Below are positions 47,361-58,190 of a stretch of DNA of 64,000 bases, piece by piece. A program made the position numbers and the translations under genes. Origin of the DNA: Atherix ibis (taxonomy: Eukaryota; Arthropoda; Insecta; Diptera; Athericidae). The DNA is taken from the NCBI GenBank assembly GCA_958298945.1, contig OY282606.1:28865740-28929739 (forward strand), read 5' to 3'. Within the stretch, counting starts at the first letter, position 1. Every line of letters begins with the position of its first letter. The notes beneath the pieces were generated by a model, which made no database searches, was not told the DNA's origin, and saw only the letters and a list, made by a program, of their open reading frames with translations.

Positions 47361-48329
47361 ATTCAATAAAACAAAAGTTTGGAAAAAATTGTAAATTTTT
47401 TTCTTAAGAAAGAAAATATTTTTTTTGGGATTGTCAAAATCATTTAATCTAAGACGCAACATCAATTTTCAACTAGACTAAATTTGGGATGGCCATGTGA
47501 TGACAGGATTGAAATTTTTTCCTAGGAGCATTTACATAAACAGTTGCTATTGCACGTGTCCAACTTACTGACAATTGCCAGTGATAATGTTTAGAGAAGA
47601 CGGACTTGTTTTTATAGTCATTTTTATGCCTACGAAATGCCGCTGACACATTCCCAGATATTCATGTGCTGTAATTAGAGCAGAAACGGCCAGATTTTAA
47701 ATCTAGTAAAGTCAATGCAATGATTACGCTAGAAATCGGGATGGTTTCCATTTTTCTAATTTCAGAACGGCTCTAGAAATAATGAAATGCATGCATGTGC
47801 CGTGGTAGTTCGACTGGCGTTATCATCACCCTCCTAGATTATGCGTTAGATAACCTTTCTTTTCCAGTAAGTAACATTTAGAATATAATTCCCGAGAGAT
47901 TTATGATCACAACTCATTTAGAGGCGCGTAAATTGTTTCAAATCTCCATTCGATTACACATGAACCGGCTACCCTCGTGTTATGCATTATATTTGGGATG
48001 AGCACTGAAGAGGTTTTGTTTGTACGAGTTGAATGAGTATTCCCTTTTTATGCACAGTACATATGGTGTAGAATTGCATACAAGTGAATGCAAATTGCAG
48101 TTGATTCACATTGACAATTGGCCAAGGCACTGTTGAACCGGATCTTAGTTGGTCACTTAGGTTCAGAGAGACTGCACTTTCTATGGAAATTTACACCATC
48201 TGCTGTGCACACAACTGAATGCGACTTGATTCAAAATAATGATAATCGTATGTTAATTTAATACACAAATGTTCGAGTAATTATTTCAATTATTTTTCTC
48301 AAAACTGCAACAGTTGTTTTTTTTCTAAG
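47361..48329. other. Unassigned DNA
   Basis: The base composition is somewhat more balanced and no repeat is evident. No gene recognised. Confidence 0.35.
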
Positions 48330-48460
48330 TAAAGGACTATCGAATTGGAGTTTCAGAAAGTAAAATTAAATGAAACAAACTTCAAATTTCGATTTTTATA
48401 AAAAAAAAATATTTTAATTTACTCTTACATCTGGCAGAGTGGGGAGTAGACTCTGCAATA

Positions 48461-49255
48461 TTGGCACTACTACGTTCCTACCTAACTGGTAGAACCGTCA
48501 CGGTACGCGCCAACGGTCATTTTTCGTCAAAACGCGAAATGAAAAACGGCATCCCACAAGGATCCCCTCTATCAACGATCCTATTCAATATATATATTCA
48601 CTCCCTTTCCCACCAACTATCATCCTTTACCCACAACATATATGCCGACAACATTTTTATACTTGTATCTGGTGCTGATTTTCAACAACAAATAAATAAC
48701 GCCATCCGCAACATCAACACTTGGAGCAGCATAAACGGTGCGGTTATCTGTACATCGAACCCACCTTGCCTGCATGTTTGCAGGAAAAAAAATTGTACTG
48801 TATCGGACTCTTCACTAAACCCTTTCCCTCTCCGCCCAAAAGATTCCATGAAAATCCTGGGTATCTCAATTGCCCGTGGAGGAAAATGGAATCTTCAGAT
48901 TAAAAATGCTGTTGACAAAATTAATATCATTCTCCGAATGGTTAAAATTTTAGTCAGCAGCAAAAGTAAGGTAAGACAAGGTGAGGCAATTAGAGTAACC
49001 AACGCCCTTATGGACGGGACCTTACTCTATTTCCTCACTTTATGTGTCAGTGTGCCAATAGCAGGGAAAAAACTAGTCGAGGCAGCGGTAAACCGTTGTA
49101 TTAGACTAGCCAGTGGAGCACATCGGACATCTCCGGTGGAATCCATACTGATAGAGACTGGTCGAAAACCTATTTTACTCTATCTTCACAAAGCCCGCCT
49201 AAGTTTAATTAACAAAACCTATGCCTTCCAAATTATCCACTCCACACTTTATTAA
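48461..49255 (+). pseudogene. Reverse transcriptase fragment of an I-like ORF2
   Basis: This single open stretch carries the palm and thumb of a non-LTR reverse transcriptase: GRTVTVRANG, then GIPQGSPLSTILFNIYIHSL (the GxPQGSxLSP block), then IYADNIFIL where YADD is expected (48641-48652). Further on come MKILGISI (the block with K-LG) and a thumb region ending KPILLYLHKARLSL. The second catalytic Asp of YxDD is changed to Asn, which abolishes polymerase chemistry in known enzymes. The upstream blocks (fingers) are missing through 5' truncation. The open frame begins without a natural start. It ends at TAA 49253-49255 and coding similarity continues downstream in other frames. Confidence 0.9.
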
Positions 49256-49404
49256 AAAACATTATCATCTCCCCCAGCTCAAAAAGGAATTCATCATCGC
49301 TATCCGTATTAATATCCCACCTTGAAAGCAATTCATCCATCCTCCCCGTCGATTTCCAAACTTCCCTTCCACATCCAGATTGGAAACCGTGGTTAGGAGC
49401 AAAG

Positions 49405-49953
49405 TTGAATGTGACTGCTTCTCTTGACAGGTTTAAGAAGGCTAGAACTGATCCATCCACATATAGGAAATTGTTCCTTGAACAGATGGACGGATTAAAA
49501 CATTATCGACTGTTGTTCACTGATCGGCCAGTGATCACAGTCACTCCCAATCTGCCTCGCCTACTAACAGAATGGCAAATAACACCTTTAGCCATCCGCA
49601 GACACGATAACTGGACCAATAGCGACACTTTTTTGTCGACTCATTGGAGAACCACTAACAAACCAGTGTATTTAACATCCATACCGAAATTCTGGGCGCG
49701 AAAGCTCCTCAGAATCCGGATTGGACATACTGCTCTTACCCATAACTTCCTTTTTGGCAACACCAATCGTCCCTTCTGCCAATCCTGTGGCACCCAGTTC
49801 ACTATCACCCATATTCTACAGGAATGCCACAAAACCAAGAACTACTTTGCGAGCAGGATTCCTCCTATTATGGAGCTCCTCGACCTAACAACTTCATTCC
49901 CTAGTCCCCTATTTAAACTTCTACAACATACTAATCTGCTCCACAAAATATAA
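49405..49953 (+). pseudogene. C-terminal part of I-like ORF2 with RNase H deleted
   Basis: The product starts in the linker (SLDRFKKARTDPSTYRKLFL), reaches DGLKHYRLLFTD, the start of RNase H, and then jumps to RPVITVTPNLPRLLTEWQ, which lies downstream of RNase H in the minus-strand copy at 35078-35945. About 320 bp coding for RNase H has been removed without breaking the frame. The C-terminus keeps CQSCGTQFTITHILQEC, a C-x2-C-x7-H-x4-C zinc-knuckle-like motif common near the ends of I and Jockey ORF2 proteins. The frame ends at a stop at 49951-49953, followed by about 150 bp of 3' untranslated sequence and the CAAA-type tail. Confidence 0.9.
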
Positions 49954-51045
49954 CAAAATTCTTAATATTCCATACCACTAACCACAGACCAGTCTCTCTC
50001 ATATGATTTCCCACACGTACTACGAAGTTGCCAAATGGCCTCACGGTCGTGGCGCTATGAAGTGGCCCCTGGCACATGTCTAAAGGACCTTACAAACAAA
50101 CAAACAAAATATTTTAATTATAATCTTGCCATTAGGCATAAAATATAATGGATGCCACATGACTCGATATTTTTGAGGTAATTTTTATCGGCGCAAACGC
50201 AATCTTTTGCGCAGCCGTATAAGAAGAACTCCAACAGGATTAAACCGCGCGCTCTTGGTCGGGTCAATTGATATCACCAAATCTCGAAAAATACGCAAGC
50301 TAGGAACTTTTTGGGTAATAATGCTGAAATGTGCTGTGTTGTGAGAGTGCTGGAGCCGTCTTCTTAAAACTACATATGGTTCTGATTAAAATCTTTAAGT
50401 TTAGGCAAAAAAAAGGTGGCTATCCTGTAGCCATCGCGTTCAGAATTGATGGTGGCTGTTTCTTTCTTCATTTAAAAAAAAATACATGTCAAACGAGCTT
50501 ATTTATGCGAATTCAATGGCTGCTCCACAGTTACTTGCTGGTTTTTAAACCCTCATGTACATCAGTTTTGATTTATACAGTATCCACCGGCAGAGAAATG
50601 AGCCTCAACGCCGAGGAAAATTTTGTTCAAAAACTCTTGTCCCAGCATTCAATCGGCTTAACGTTCTATTGTTCGGTGGTTAAGCGATCCTTATCATAAA
50701 AAAACATACCTTAAACTAAAGAGATATCAGTTTTTATAACATATATTTACAACAGCTGCCAACTGACAGGGCAGTGCTTTACCCGATAAAATCGGTATAA
50801 TCTTGATAAATAGTATCCACCGAGCAAGAAGTGAGTATCATCGCTGAAGAAAATTTGTCAGCATCCTGGCCTTATAGCATGCAATCAGCGTAGGTTCTCC
50901 GCATTCTAAGGTCATTGTTTCGTAATTACAAAGCCCACGACGTAAAATGGCAAACCTTAGGCTAAAAAAAATTCTGTATAACATATTTGTTTGACAGCAG
51001 TCATATAACAGGACCTGATGTACTTTCTGAACCACAAAATGGATA

Positions 51046-52249
51046 CTACGGCTCCATCAAATTTGTATTCAACAATAATTACACGTAAAAATTAAACTTT
51101 GATGGAAATTTTCATCAAGAATCTTTAGTATGCAAAACTAATTTTCATTAAGAGCAGCCATTCTTATACATAAAATGATAACAAACAAGATTTAAGACAG
51201 TTTTAATAAAATCACATTAAGTATAAACCATTTCATCTCATAATAACAATAGAAAGCGGACAGGCGAACACTTATTTTATACGAACTTTGTCCATGAATC
51301 CATTCGTCGATATAGAGTATAATTCACCTGAGAGCAATGGTTCTGACAATGTGAGACAGTCTATTCGAAATTTTAAAACTTTTACTCTAAAGCTCGCACA
51401 GAACTTAAATCAACAGCCACCAAATGATGATTGCCAGTGGGTAGATTGCTTATCAGCCAACAATATATAACACCCAAGGGCCACCTCCGAACATAATATG
51501 CGCTAATGAGATTCTGTAGTTGCCTACAAATTGTCACGTTAGACTATCATTCATATTTGCGCTAGTCATCACGATGACAACTACTTTGAAAATACGCCAA
51601 CATATTATGACCCACAAATTTCAGTAGCTTTTAAAGATTTTCTCTTATATTATAATATGACTGAAATTATTAGGTTTATTAAAAATATACCAAAACAACT
51701 TCAGTTGAAATAATGTAAATAACAAACGACCAACTGCTACGACGATACTCGTGTTAACATCATAGCCTACTTTTGTCATATTTTATATTCTACACATTTC
51801 AGTTTAAAGATTCCATTTTAATATTTTCATACTTTTGCATTATTTAAACTTTAAAAAAAAATTACTTTGTGATTTGGGAGAACTGTTGGTAAATTGTTTC
51901 GTGTTTTAATCGGTCCCATATGAACTCAAGTGGATAGATAGTAGTAGTATGGTGTGTATGTACTAAAAAGGAACATTGCGCGTAAACAGGATGTAATTTA
52001 CTTTTTACTTTTTGTAAAAACTTTTAGGATCTTAATTTTGAATTAATAAATATTCTAAACATCGAAATGATAAATAAAACTATATGCATGAATGTAAATT
52101 AATCAAAAAAAAGAGGGAAACAAATTAAAATTTGAATAATTTCCATAAAATGATATTGTTTAAATAATTCGGATTTTTAACAAAACATTCACTTTATATA
52201 GGCTCATGGATATAAAATAAAATAGTAAATTGACCCCATTAGTGCAGGA
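51046..52249. other. Mostly AT-rich DNA
   Basis: An open + strand frame of 58 codons from the ATG at 51294 to 51470 has a more protein-like composition than most here (see findings). Otherwise nothing is recognised. Confidence 0.35.
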
Positions 52250-54065
52250 TTATCCTTTTCGTGATTCGGAAAGTGTATTCTTGACGTTTGTGCCACAGTG
52301 GCTTTTGTTTACTTTAGGGTTTGCCATTTCATATTAACCATGAAGCGGCAATTGTATTTTGGAACAACAGTCTTTAGATACTGATTTTTTAAACAAAATT
52401 TTCATTATCGATGAGGCACATTTCCTACTGTATAGAGGGGCTTTGAAAACCCACAAATTTACACCGCGAAAAGTAACTGCCTGTTGTGAGTTAAGGTGTC
52501 ATTGACCCGTACTTTCCCTAAGAAGTGAAGATGTAGACATCTTGTGGTGCCCAAATTTTTTTGGATCGAATTTGATGATTTGAATCTGGGCCATCTGTGA
52601 TCGGAGAACCTTTAGAACAAAAAGCATGTGTAATTGAGGCTTTTTTGTACTAATGGTTCTCAGGAAATGTAATTTTAAAATTTGTTGATGTCAATTGGCC
52701 TCCAGTCTGTGGATACTGATTTTTCGAACAAAATTTTCATTAGCGATGAGGCTCATTTCCCGCCGTACAGAAGGCTTTGAAAACCCACAAGTTTGCACTG
52801 CAAAAAGCGATTCTCTTGTGTGAGTTTATGTGAAGAAGTGAAGAAGTAGAAGCCTTGTAAAGTCCAAATTTTTTTGGATCGAATGTGATAATTTTAATCT
52901 GAGCCGTATGTGATTTCAACAAAACGGCCTCATAAGCAACAAAATATGGCAAACTGAGTCTTTTTTTTACTAAAGGTTCTCAGAACATGTAACTTTAAGA
53001 TTTATTAATGTCAATTGGCCTCCAGTCTGTGGATATTGATTTTTCTAACAAAATTTTCATTAACGATGAGGCTCATTTCCCGCCGTATAGAAGGCTTTGA
53101 AAACCCACAAATTTAAACCGCGAAAAGTAACTGCCTGTTGTGAGTTTAGGTGTCATTGACCCGTACTTCCCCTAAGAAGTGAAGAACTAGACACCCTATG
53201 ATGACCAAATTTTTTTGCATCGAATTTGATGATTTTAATCTGGGTCATCTGTGATCGGAGAACCTTTAGTACAAAAAAGCCTGTGAAATTGAGGCTTTTT
53301 TGTACTAATGGTTCTCAGGACATGTAATTTTAAAATTTGTTGATGTCAATTGGCCTCCAGTCTGTGGATACTGATTTTTCGAACAAAATTTTTATTAGCG
53401 ATTAGGCTCATTTCCCGCCGTATAGAAGGCTTTGAAAATTCACATATTTACACCACAAAAAGCGACTGTCTTCTCAGAAGACAAAAGCGACTAAAGGTTC
53501 TCAGAACATGTAACTTTAAGATTTATTAATGTCAATTGGCCTCCAGTCTGTGGATACTGATTTTTCGAACAAAATTTTCATAAGCGATGAGGCTCATTTC
53601 CCGCCGTTTAGAAGGCTTTAAAAACCCACATATTTACACCACAAAAAGCAACTGTCTTGTGTGATTTAGGTGAAGAAGTGAAGAAGTAGAGACCTTGTAA
53701 AGTCCAAATTTTTTTGGATCGAAATTAATGATTTTAATCTGAGCCGTATGTGATTTCAACAAAACGACTCCACAGGCAACAAAATATGGCAAATTGAGGC
53801 TTTTTTTTACTAAATGTTCTCAGGAAATGTAATTTTAAGATTTGTTGATGTCAATTGGACTCCATAAAAATTTTGTTGTCTTTATGCAAACAATCCTCAT
53901 GCTTTAGATCATTTCAAAATAAACATCCATCCAGCAACAGCGGAGTTGCAAGTCGAAATGTTAAAAAAAACCGATAAAAATAATCTCAAAAGGATCGAGT
54001 CTTATAAAATGTCTCCTAGCAGTTATTTAAATGATTTAATATTCCATGCAATATAATAATATAAA
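52250..54065 (+). mobile_element. Family A element (+) containing a tandem array of transposase segments
   Basis: The left terminal repeat is GATTATCCTTTTCGTGATTC followed by GGAAAGTG (52242-52270). The element then enters an array of repeated transposase pieces (52377-53870) and leaves through a third-Asp/C-terminal trace (TGCAAACAATCCTCATGC, 53882-53901, then GATCGAGTCTTATAAAATG) near 54065. Orientation is opposite to most other copies. Confidence 0.8.
52377..53870 (+). repeat. Tandem array of transposase catalytic segments, five units
   Basis: GATACTGAT(or GATATTGAT)-TTTT begins units at 52377, 52712, 53032, 53367 and 53553, giving spacings of 335, 320, 335 and 186 bp plus a final unit of about 318 bp. 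Each unit opens with DTDFSNKIFISDEAHF (first catalytic Asp), later carries DFNL..(M/C)..FQQN (second catalytic position, Asn in the two units that retain it), and ends with VNWPP, then returns to the first motif. Two unit types alternate: one with GTGTCATTGACCCGTACTT, the other with GTGAAGAAGTGAAGAAGTAG. The fourth unit is internally deleted. Frames are interrupted within every unit. Confidence 0.92.
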
Positions 54066-56590
54066 AATTTCATCGAAACCAAAATTCATCGAGACTTAAA
54101 AAGTCTCCATTTGCATTGGAACCACAAAAATATCAGTTTCGCCTTTAATATCATAATAGATAAATGATATTAGATAAATTTGTTATGAGAAAAAATATAA
54201 TTTCATGAAAATTGATATTTTTTTTTTTAGACATTAACTTGTTTGCAAAAATGTCTAAAATGTTTGTTGTCAACATCCCCTAAAGGCACTCACTCCTCTT
54301 ATGGTCAAGGGATCATTTGTGAACTGATCTTCTTGCATTCACTTAATAATAGTAATAAAACGTAGAATTGTCTTACACTATGTTCAGAGATAAAAACCGT
54401 ATCCGATAACATTCAAGTCTATGGAATTTTTTTCCTTAAAAGGTCACAGTAACAAGTGGGAAAATAATTTCATTTGTTTACCTGGTAAATAATATCCTAC
54501 CACCTTGAATAACAGACTTAACTTCGATTTTCATAACAACTTTTATAACATTAACAGAAGATATGTAATGTGATACATTTTTGTGGTTGGTACTTGGAAA
54601 TTCGTTTAAAAGCTGAAACTCAAAGCAATTTTGAAATTTATTCATAAACAGACTTCAAAACTGCTATCTTCTTTGATAAATAAAATTATTATATGCAAAA
54701 TGGAATTTTCCACCAAAAAAAAAAAATCCTTACCGTTTGTAATATTTTCTTTCAACATCGAATAACCCTTTTAATACTTTACTGATAATTAAGGAAAAAG
54801 AAAAATTTGTTTTAAATGGCAAATTAGTATCCTTATTCTCTGTTTAAAATGATCGAAAATTGAATGAAGAATAAAAAAAAAAACCGAATTTTAATCGTAT
54901 TTAAAGTGGACATAAAGTCAAAGCAATCCTAATCATCTGTTATTCAATTATTTTAATCTATAAAATCTCATCAAAAACCAGAATTAAGTTAATTAAAATT
55001 ATCGTTTTAGTTCATTAAAATATCGCTTCTCTAACAAGCCTTGTGTAGACAAACACTTAACCATGCACAGAGAAGTAGGAGCATTTGCTCGTTTTTTTTT
55101 TGTTGTTGTTGTTGTTGTTTTGGAATATAGATGAGAGGGGTTAGATTGGGTTGCATTTTAGAGTGTTTCAATTGGGGGAAGAGGGGGTTAATAAGTAACC
55201 AACGGACAAATTCCTAAGGCTTGATAAAATGTTGGAAAATCACTGACCTCGACAGTCTGAAGCCCCTCGACACCCAGAGACCATCACTTAACTAAGTAAT
55301 GAACATTGAACCTAACACAGTATTCGGACTGAAGGAGAAATAGTCCCTGCTCTCCCATCACCTCGGCTATCCAGCATGAAAACACTGCAGCGCACTTGGA
55401 GCGTTAATGGAAGCAATTTACCAATTGATGGGATTAAGTTGTGGGACGGTTGGGCAGGCAGTAAGTGGCAACCGTCAAATGGCAGTCGTCGTGTGCCATG
55501 AATTTATTTCATTGCGAACGACGCATCAGTCTATCAAGGGTCGTGTCAGCTATAAAATGACCAAATATCCGAATGTTGGTGGTGCTCTCAGGTCAACAAC
55601 ACTGGTTTTTTTCGATATCGTCCATCATTATCGACTGCATGACTAACCAAAAAAACGCCTCCAAATTTTAATAAAAACATAAAAGTAAAATATGTTCTAG
55701 TTAAACGTGGTACACATGTTACGCAAGATCGCCACAGCATCCATAATTGTTGTTTGCCAGTGAACATGAATGGATGGTTCGTGTTTGGATAATAAACAAA
55801 TGCCCGTTAATATGATGAAAATACGAGTACGGAAATACAAAGAATGAAATGTCTTCTAAAGTAAATATTGTAGCATGTACATTCCATATACATACATTTA
55901 GTTTAAATAGTATCCGATTATATAAGGCGCTAGTTTTGAGGTATTTGTCTTTAGAAAATAATTCTTAGATAATTATAGCACACAAAATACTACTACCACC
56001 AAAAGTAAAGATGAACTTCACCACTCTAATGAAACCAACCCGAAATGGTTGAACAGCATTAACCAAATTTAGAACTGTTTTTCCAAGAGGAACTTCAATA
56101 GAGGGACCAACCTGCAAAGGTAAACATTAACACGATACCGAAGCCGAAATGTTTTGAACGTTCCATAAACAGAGCACACTGCATACCAGAAATCCATTAG
56201 GCCCCGAGTTCATAATCGTTTCGTAAAGCAAGTAAACAATCCACAACTGAGTATATTTCTTCCGAAGTTATTTAAAGACTTCTTTGTATAAAGATTATAA
56301 ATTCAAACTTGGGATGAATTCAGGTCCTAAAGATACAAACATTGCCCCATCAGCATTTATGTTCCCATATAAATTTTGGCTTGCTCTTACAACAACAAGG
56401 CTACATTACGGAAAATAATAAAATTTTTAATTGTCAAAATACATCGGAATAGTTTTTAATGAAGTGAAATTATTGCTATCACTTTTGCAGTACATTAGTT
56501 ACGATGTTGCAATTGCATTAATGCCCAAGAAAAATCCATAAATAGTAATAATAATAATAATATCCGCTTTAATGCTAGGCACACAATTGC
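54066..56590. other. Non-coding DNA; less AT-rich single-copy part at 55190-55800
   Basis: 54066-55010 is AT-rich. A (GTT)n microsatellite lies at 55098-55120. 55190-55800 is visibly less AT-rich, with several CpG-containing stretches and no repeat match; an open frame there of 79 codons (55407-55646) is unrecognised. 55800-56590 has nothing I can name. Confidence 0.35.
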
Positions 56591-56599
56591 GACTGAATC

Positions 56600-56815
56600 T
56601 GACCAAAATTGCAACGACCGACTGCAAATGGGGTTGTCAACATTTTTAAAACTTTCATAATCTTAAGGGTGCGCACACAATTGGGAACAGCGATCGTTAA
56701 GAATTACTGTTCACTCGTCGATTTAAATAAAACTTTTAATAAGTGCTATTCATAGTAAAATATTTTTTATAATTTATAATGTTTATTTTATATGTGGCAG
56801 TATTTATGGAATTGC
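56600..56815. repeat. Dispersed repeat shared with 34190-34415
   Basis: It is collinear with the 34190 copy, including GAATTACTGTTCACT and CATAGTAAAATATTTTTT, and likewise lies just left of a minus-strand family A element. Confidence 0.8.
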
Positions 56816-56904
56816 ATTCAAATGCAATTATTATATTAAGTGAATATTTTAGAATATTATATTAAGTGAAAATTAGATAAGCCCATTTCTGAAACTTTAT
56901 TTTT

Positions 56905-57670
56905 ATCCAATTGATTTTTCGAAAAGTAAAGTTAAATGGAATATATATAAAATACACATTTTGATAAAAATTTCCGTTTTTTATATATTAAGAGTTTTGC
57001 CATTATGCATGGAATATAATATAATTCAAATGGACAACACGTGACTTCTGCAGGACGCAATCCCTTTTAGGTAATTTTTAATGATTTCTTTTTTGTTGCA
57101 TATTTCTGTTGGTTTTTAAACTCTCTAATAATTTTTTTCCGCACATTTCGGTTGGTTTTTAAGGATTGTCTGTGTAAATAAAATTTTTCACGTATCCTCA
57201 CAAAAAATAAATCTAATGGAATCAAATTGCAAGATTTTTCAGACTAATTGATATCACCAAATTTCTAATTTTCATGTCCCGGTAACTTTGCGCAAAAATA
57301 AATCCAAAATTTGTCGTATTATGTGGCTTATGACGCCGTTTTGTTGAAACCAGATTAAAATCTTCAAGTTCAGGTTTAAAAATGTCAGTAATAACGAAGC
57401 CATTCTGCTGAGAATTGACGGTAACAGTCACACACTAGGTAGTCACTTTAAGAGCATACAATGGCTTTTGCACAGTTACCTGTGGATTTTCAGAGCCCCA
57501 TATGAGATTAATCGCTTAATAAAAATTTTTTCGAAAATATAGCTACTGTGGAATCACCACTTTTCTAGGAATTTTACGAAATTCCTAATGTTAATAAATT
57601 TAAAACCTTTGATGATATATGTTTCATACAGCTGCCAATTGACATGCCTTTTTTAATTCCCGAACCGCGG
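56905..57670 (-). mobile_element. Family A DD41D-type element
   Basis: The left terminal repeat is TTATCCAATTGATTTTTCG (56914-56932) with AAAGTAAAGTT following. On the minus strand the product shows LVSTKR-type remains of WFQQNG (Asn for the second Asp), then RQILDLFLRKV, and a third-Asp trace NLIPLDLFF; 41 codons plus one base separate the two catalytic positions, so the copy fits DD41D with an indel. The right end is ACAGCTGCCAATTGACATGCC with TTCCCGAACC. It preserves the empty target of the mariner inserted in its sister copy at 28740-30320. Stops and shifts abolish function. Confidence 0.85.
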
Positions 57671-57779
57671 AATAAATATATTGTTTTAAGTGCTATTTCC
57701 AAGGAGTAAAATTCTTTAGTAAATCTTTTGAGTTAATTTTCTTGGGCTTTTTCTCACATAAATTAAAGTTTATTTTTCT

Positions 57780-58190
57780 TGGGCTTTAACTGTGCCAAAA
57801 CTCACAATAATCTCGGAGACCACTTTTCGTGGCTTGTGGCACATTATTATTTAAATCCCAAATTAATTTACTTCAAGTTCAGACCAAAGAAAGTCAGTTA
57901 TAATAAGGTCTTCTTCTTATTAATTTTCAAAGAAATACTTTCAAAACTCAGCCATTGTATCCACGAATACCGTCACATACGAGTTTTCAGAGCCTCATAT
58001 GCATAAATTTTGCTGAAGAAGATTTTGATAGTTGTTCGATGGATTAACGTCATTAAATAATTCATAATGTAAAATGGCATATCTAGAACTAAAAAAATGC
58101 CTGCTTTGATTATATAAATGTGTGTTGACATTGGTCAACTAACAATGCTCTACTTTTCGAACCGCGAAATGGATAATCCATAACTCAAGC
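57780..58190 (-). mobile_element. Family A DD41D-type right-hand fragment
   Basis: It contains the family blocks CTTCAAGTTCAGACCAAAGA (57871 onward), GTAAAATGGCATA, the degenerate subterminal palindrome GTTGACATTGGTCAAC (58123-58138) and a right end TTTTCGAACCGCGAAATGG. It begins near the second catalytic region, so the left half is absent. Confidence 0.7.

Larger units (their letters stand above)
48420..50105 (+). mobile_element. I-like non-LTR retrotransposon, 5'-truncated, with 14-bp target duplication
   Basis: AAAATATTTTAATT occurs immediately before (48406-48419) and after (50106-50119) the element, which ends in a short ACAAACAAACAAAC tail. The element contains the reverse transcriptase and C-terminal parts of ORF2 but lacks ORF1, the endonuclease and the first reverse transcriptase blocks, as expected from incomplete reverse transcription. 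It is nested in a family A transposon. Confidence 0.9.
48330..51045 (-). mobile_element. Family A DD41D-type copy split by an I-like retrotransposon
   Basis: The left terminal repeat (GTTTCAGAAAGTAAAATTAA) lies near 48349. Family A sequence stops at 48419 and resumes at 50106 with CTTGCCATTAGGCATAAAAT, the usual next block. It runs through a decayed second catalytic motif (50340-50400) and two right-end-like blocks, one at 50750-50790 (ACAGCTGCCAACTGACAGGG) and one at 50985-51045 (TTTGACAGCAGTCATATAAC with ACTTTCTGAACC). The duplicated right end suggests a tandem duplication. Non-functional. Confidence 0.8.
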
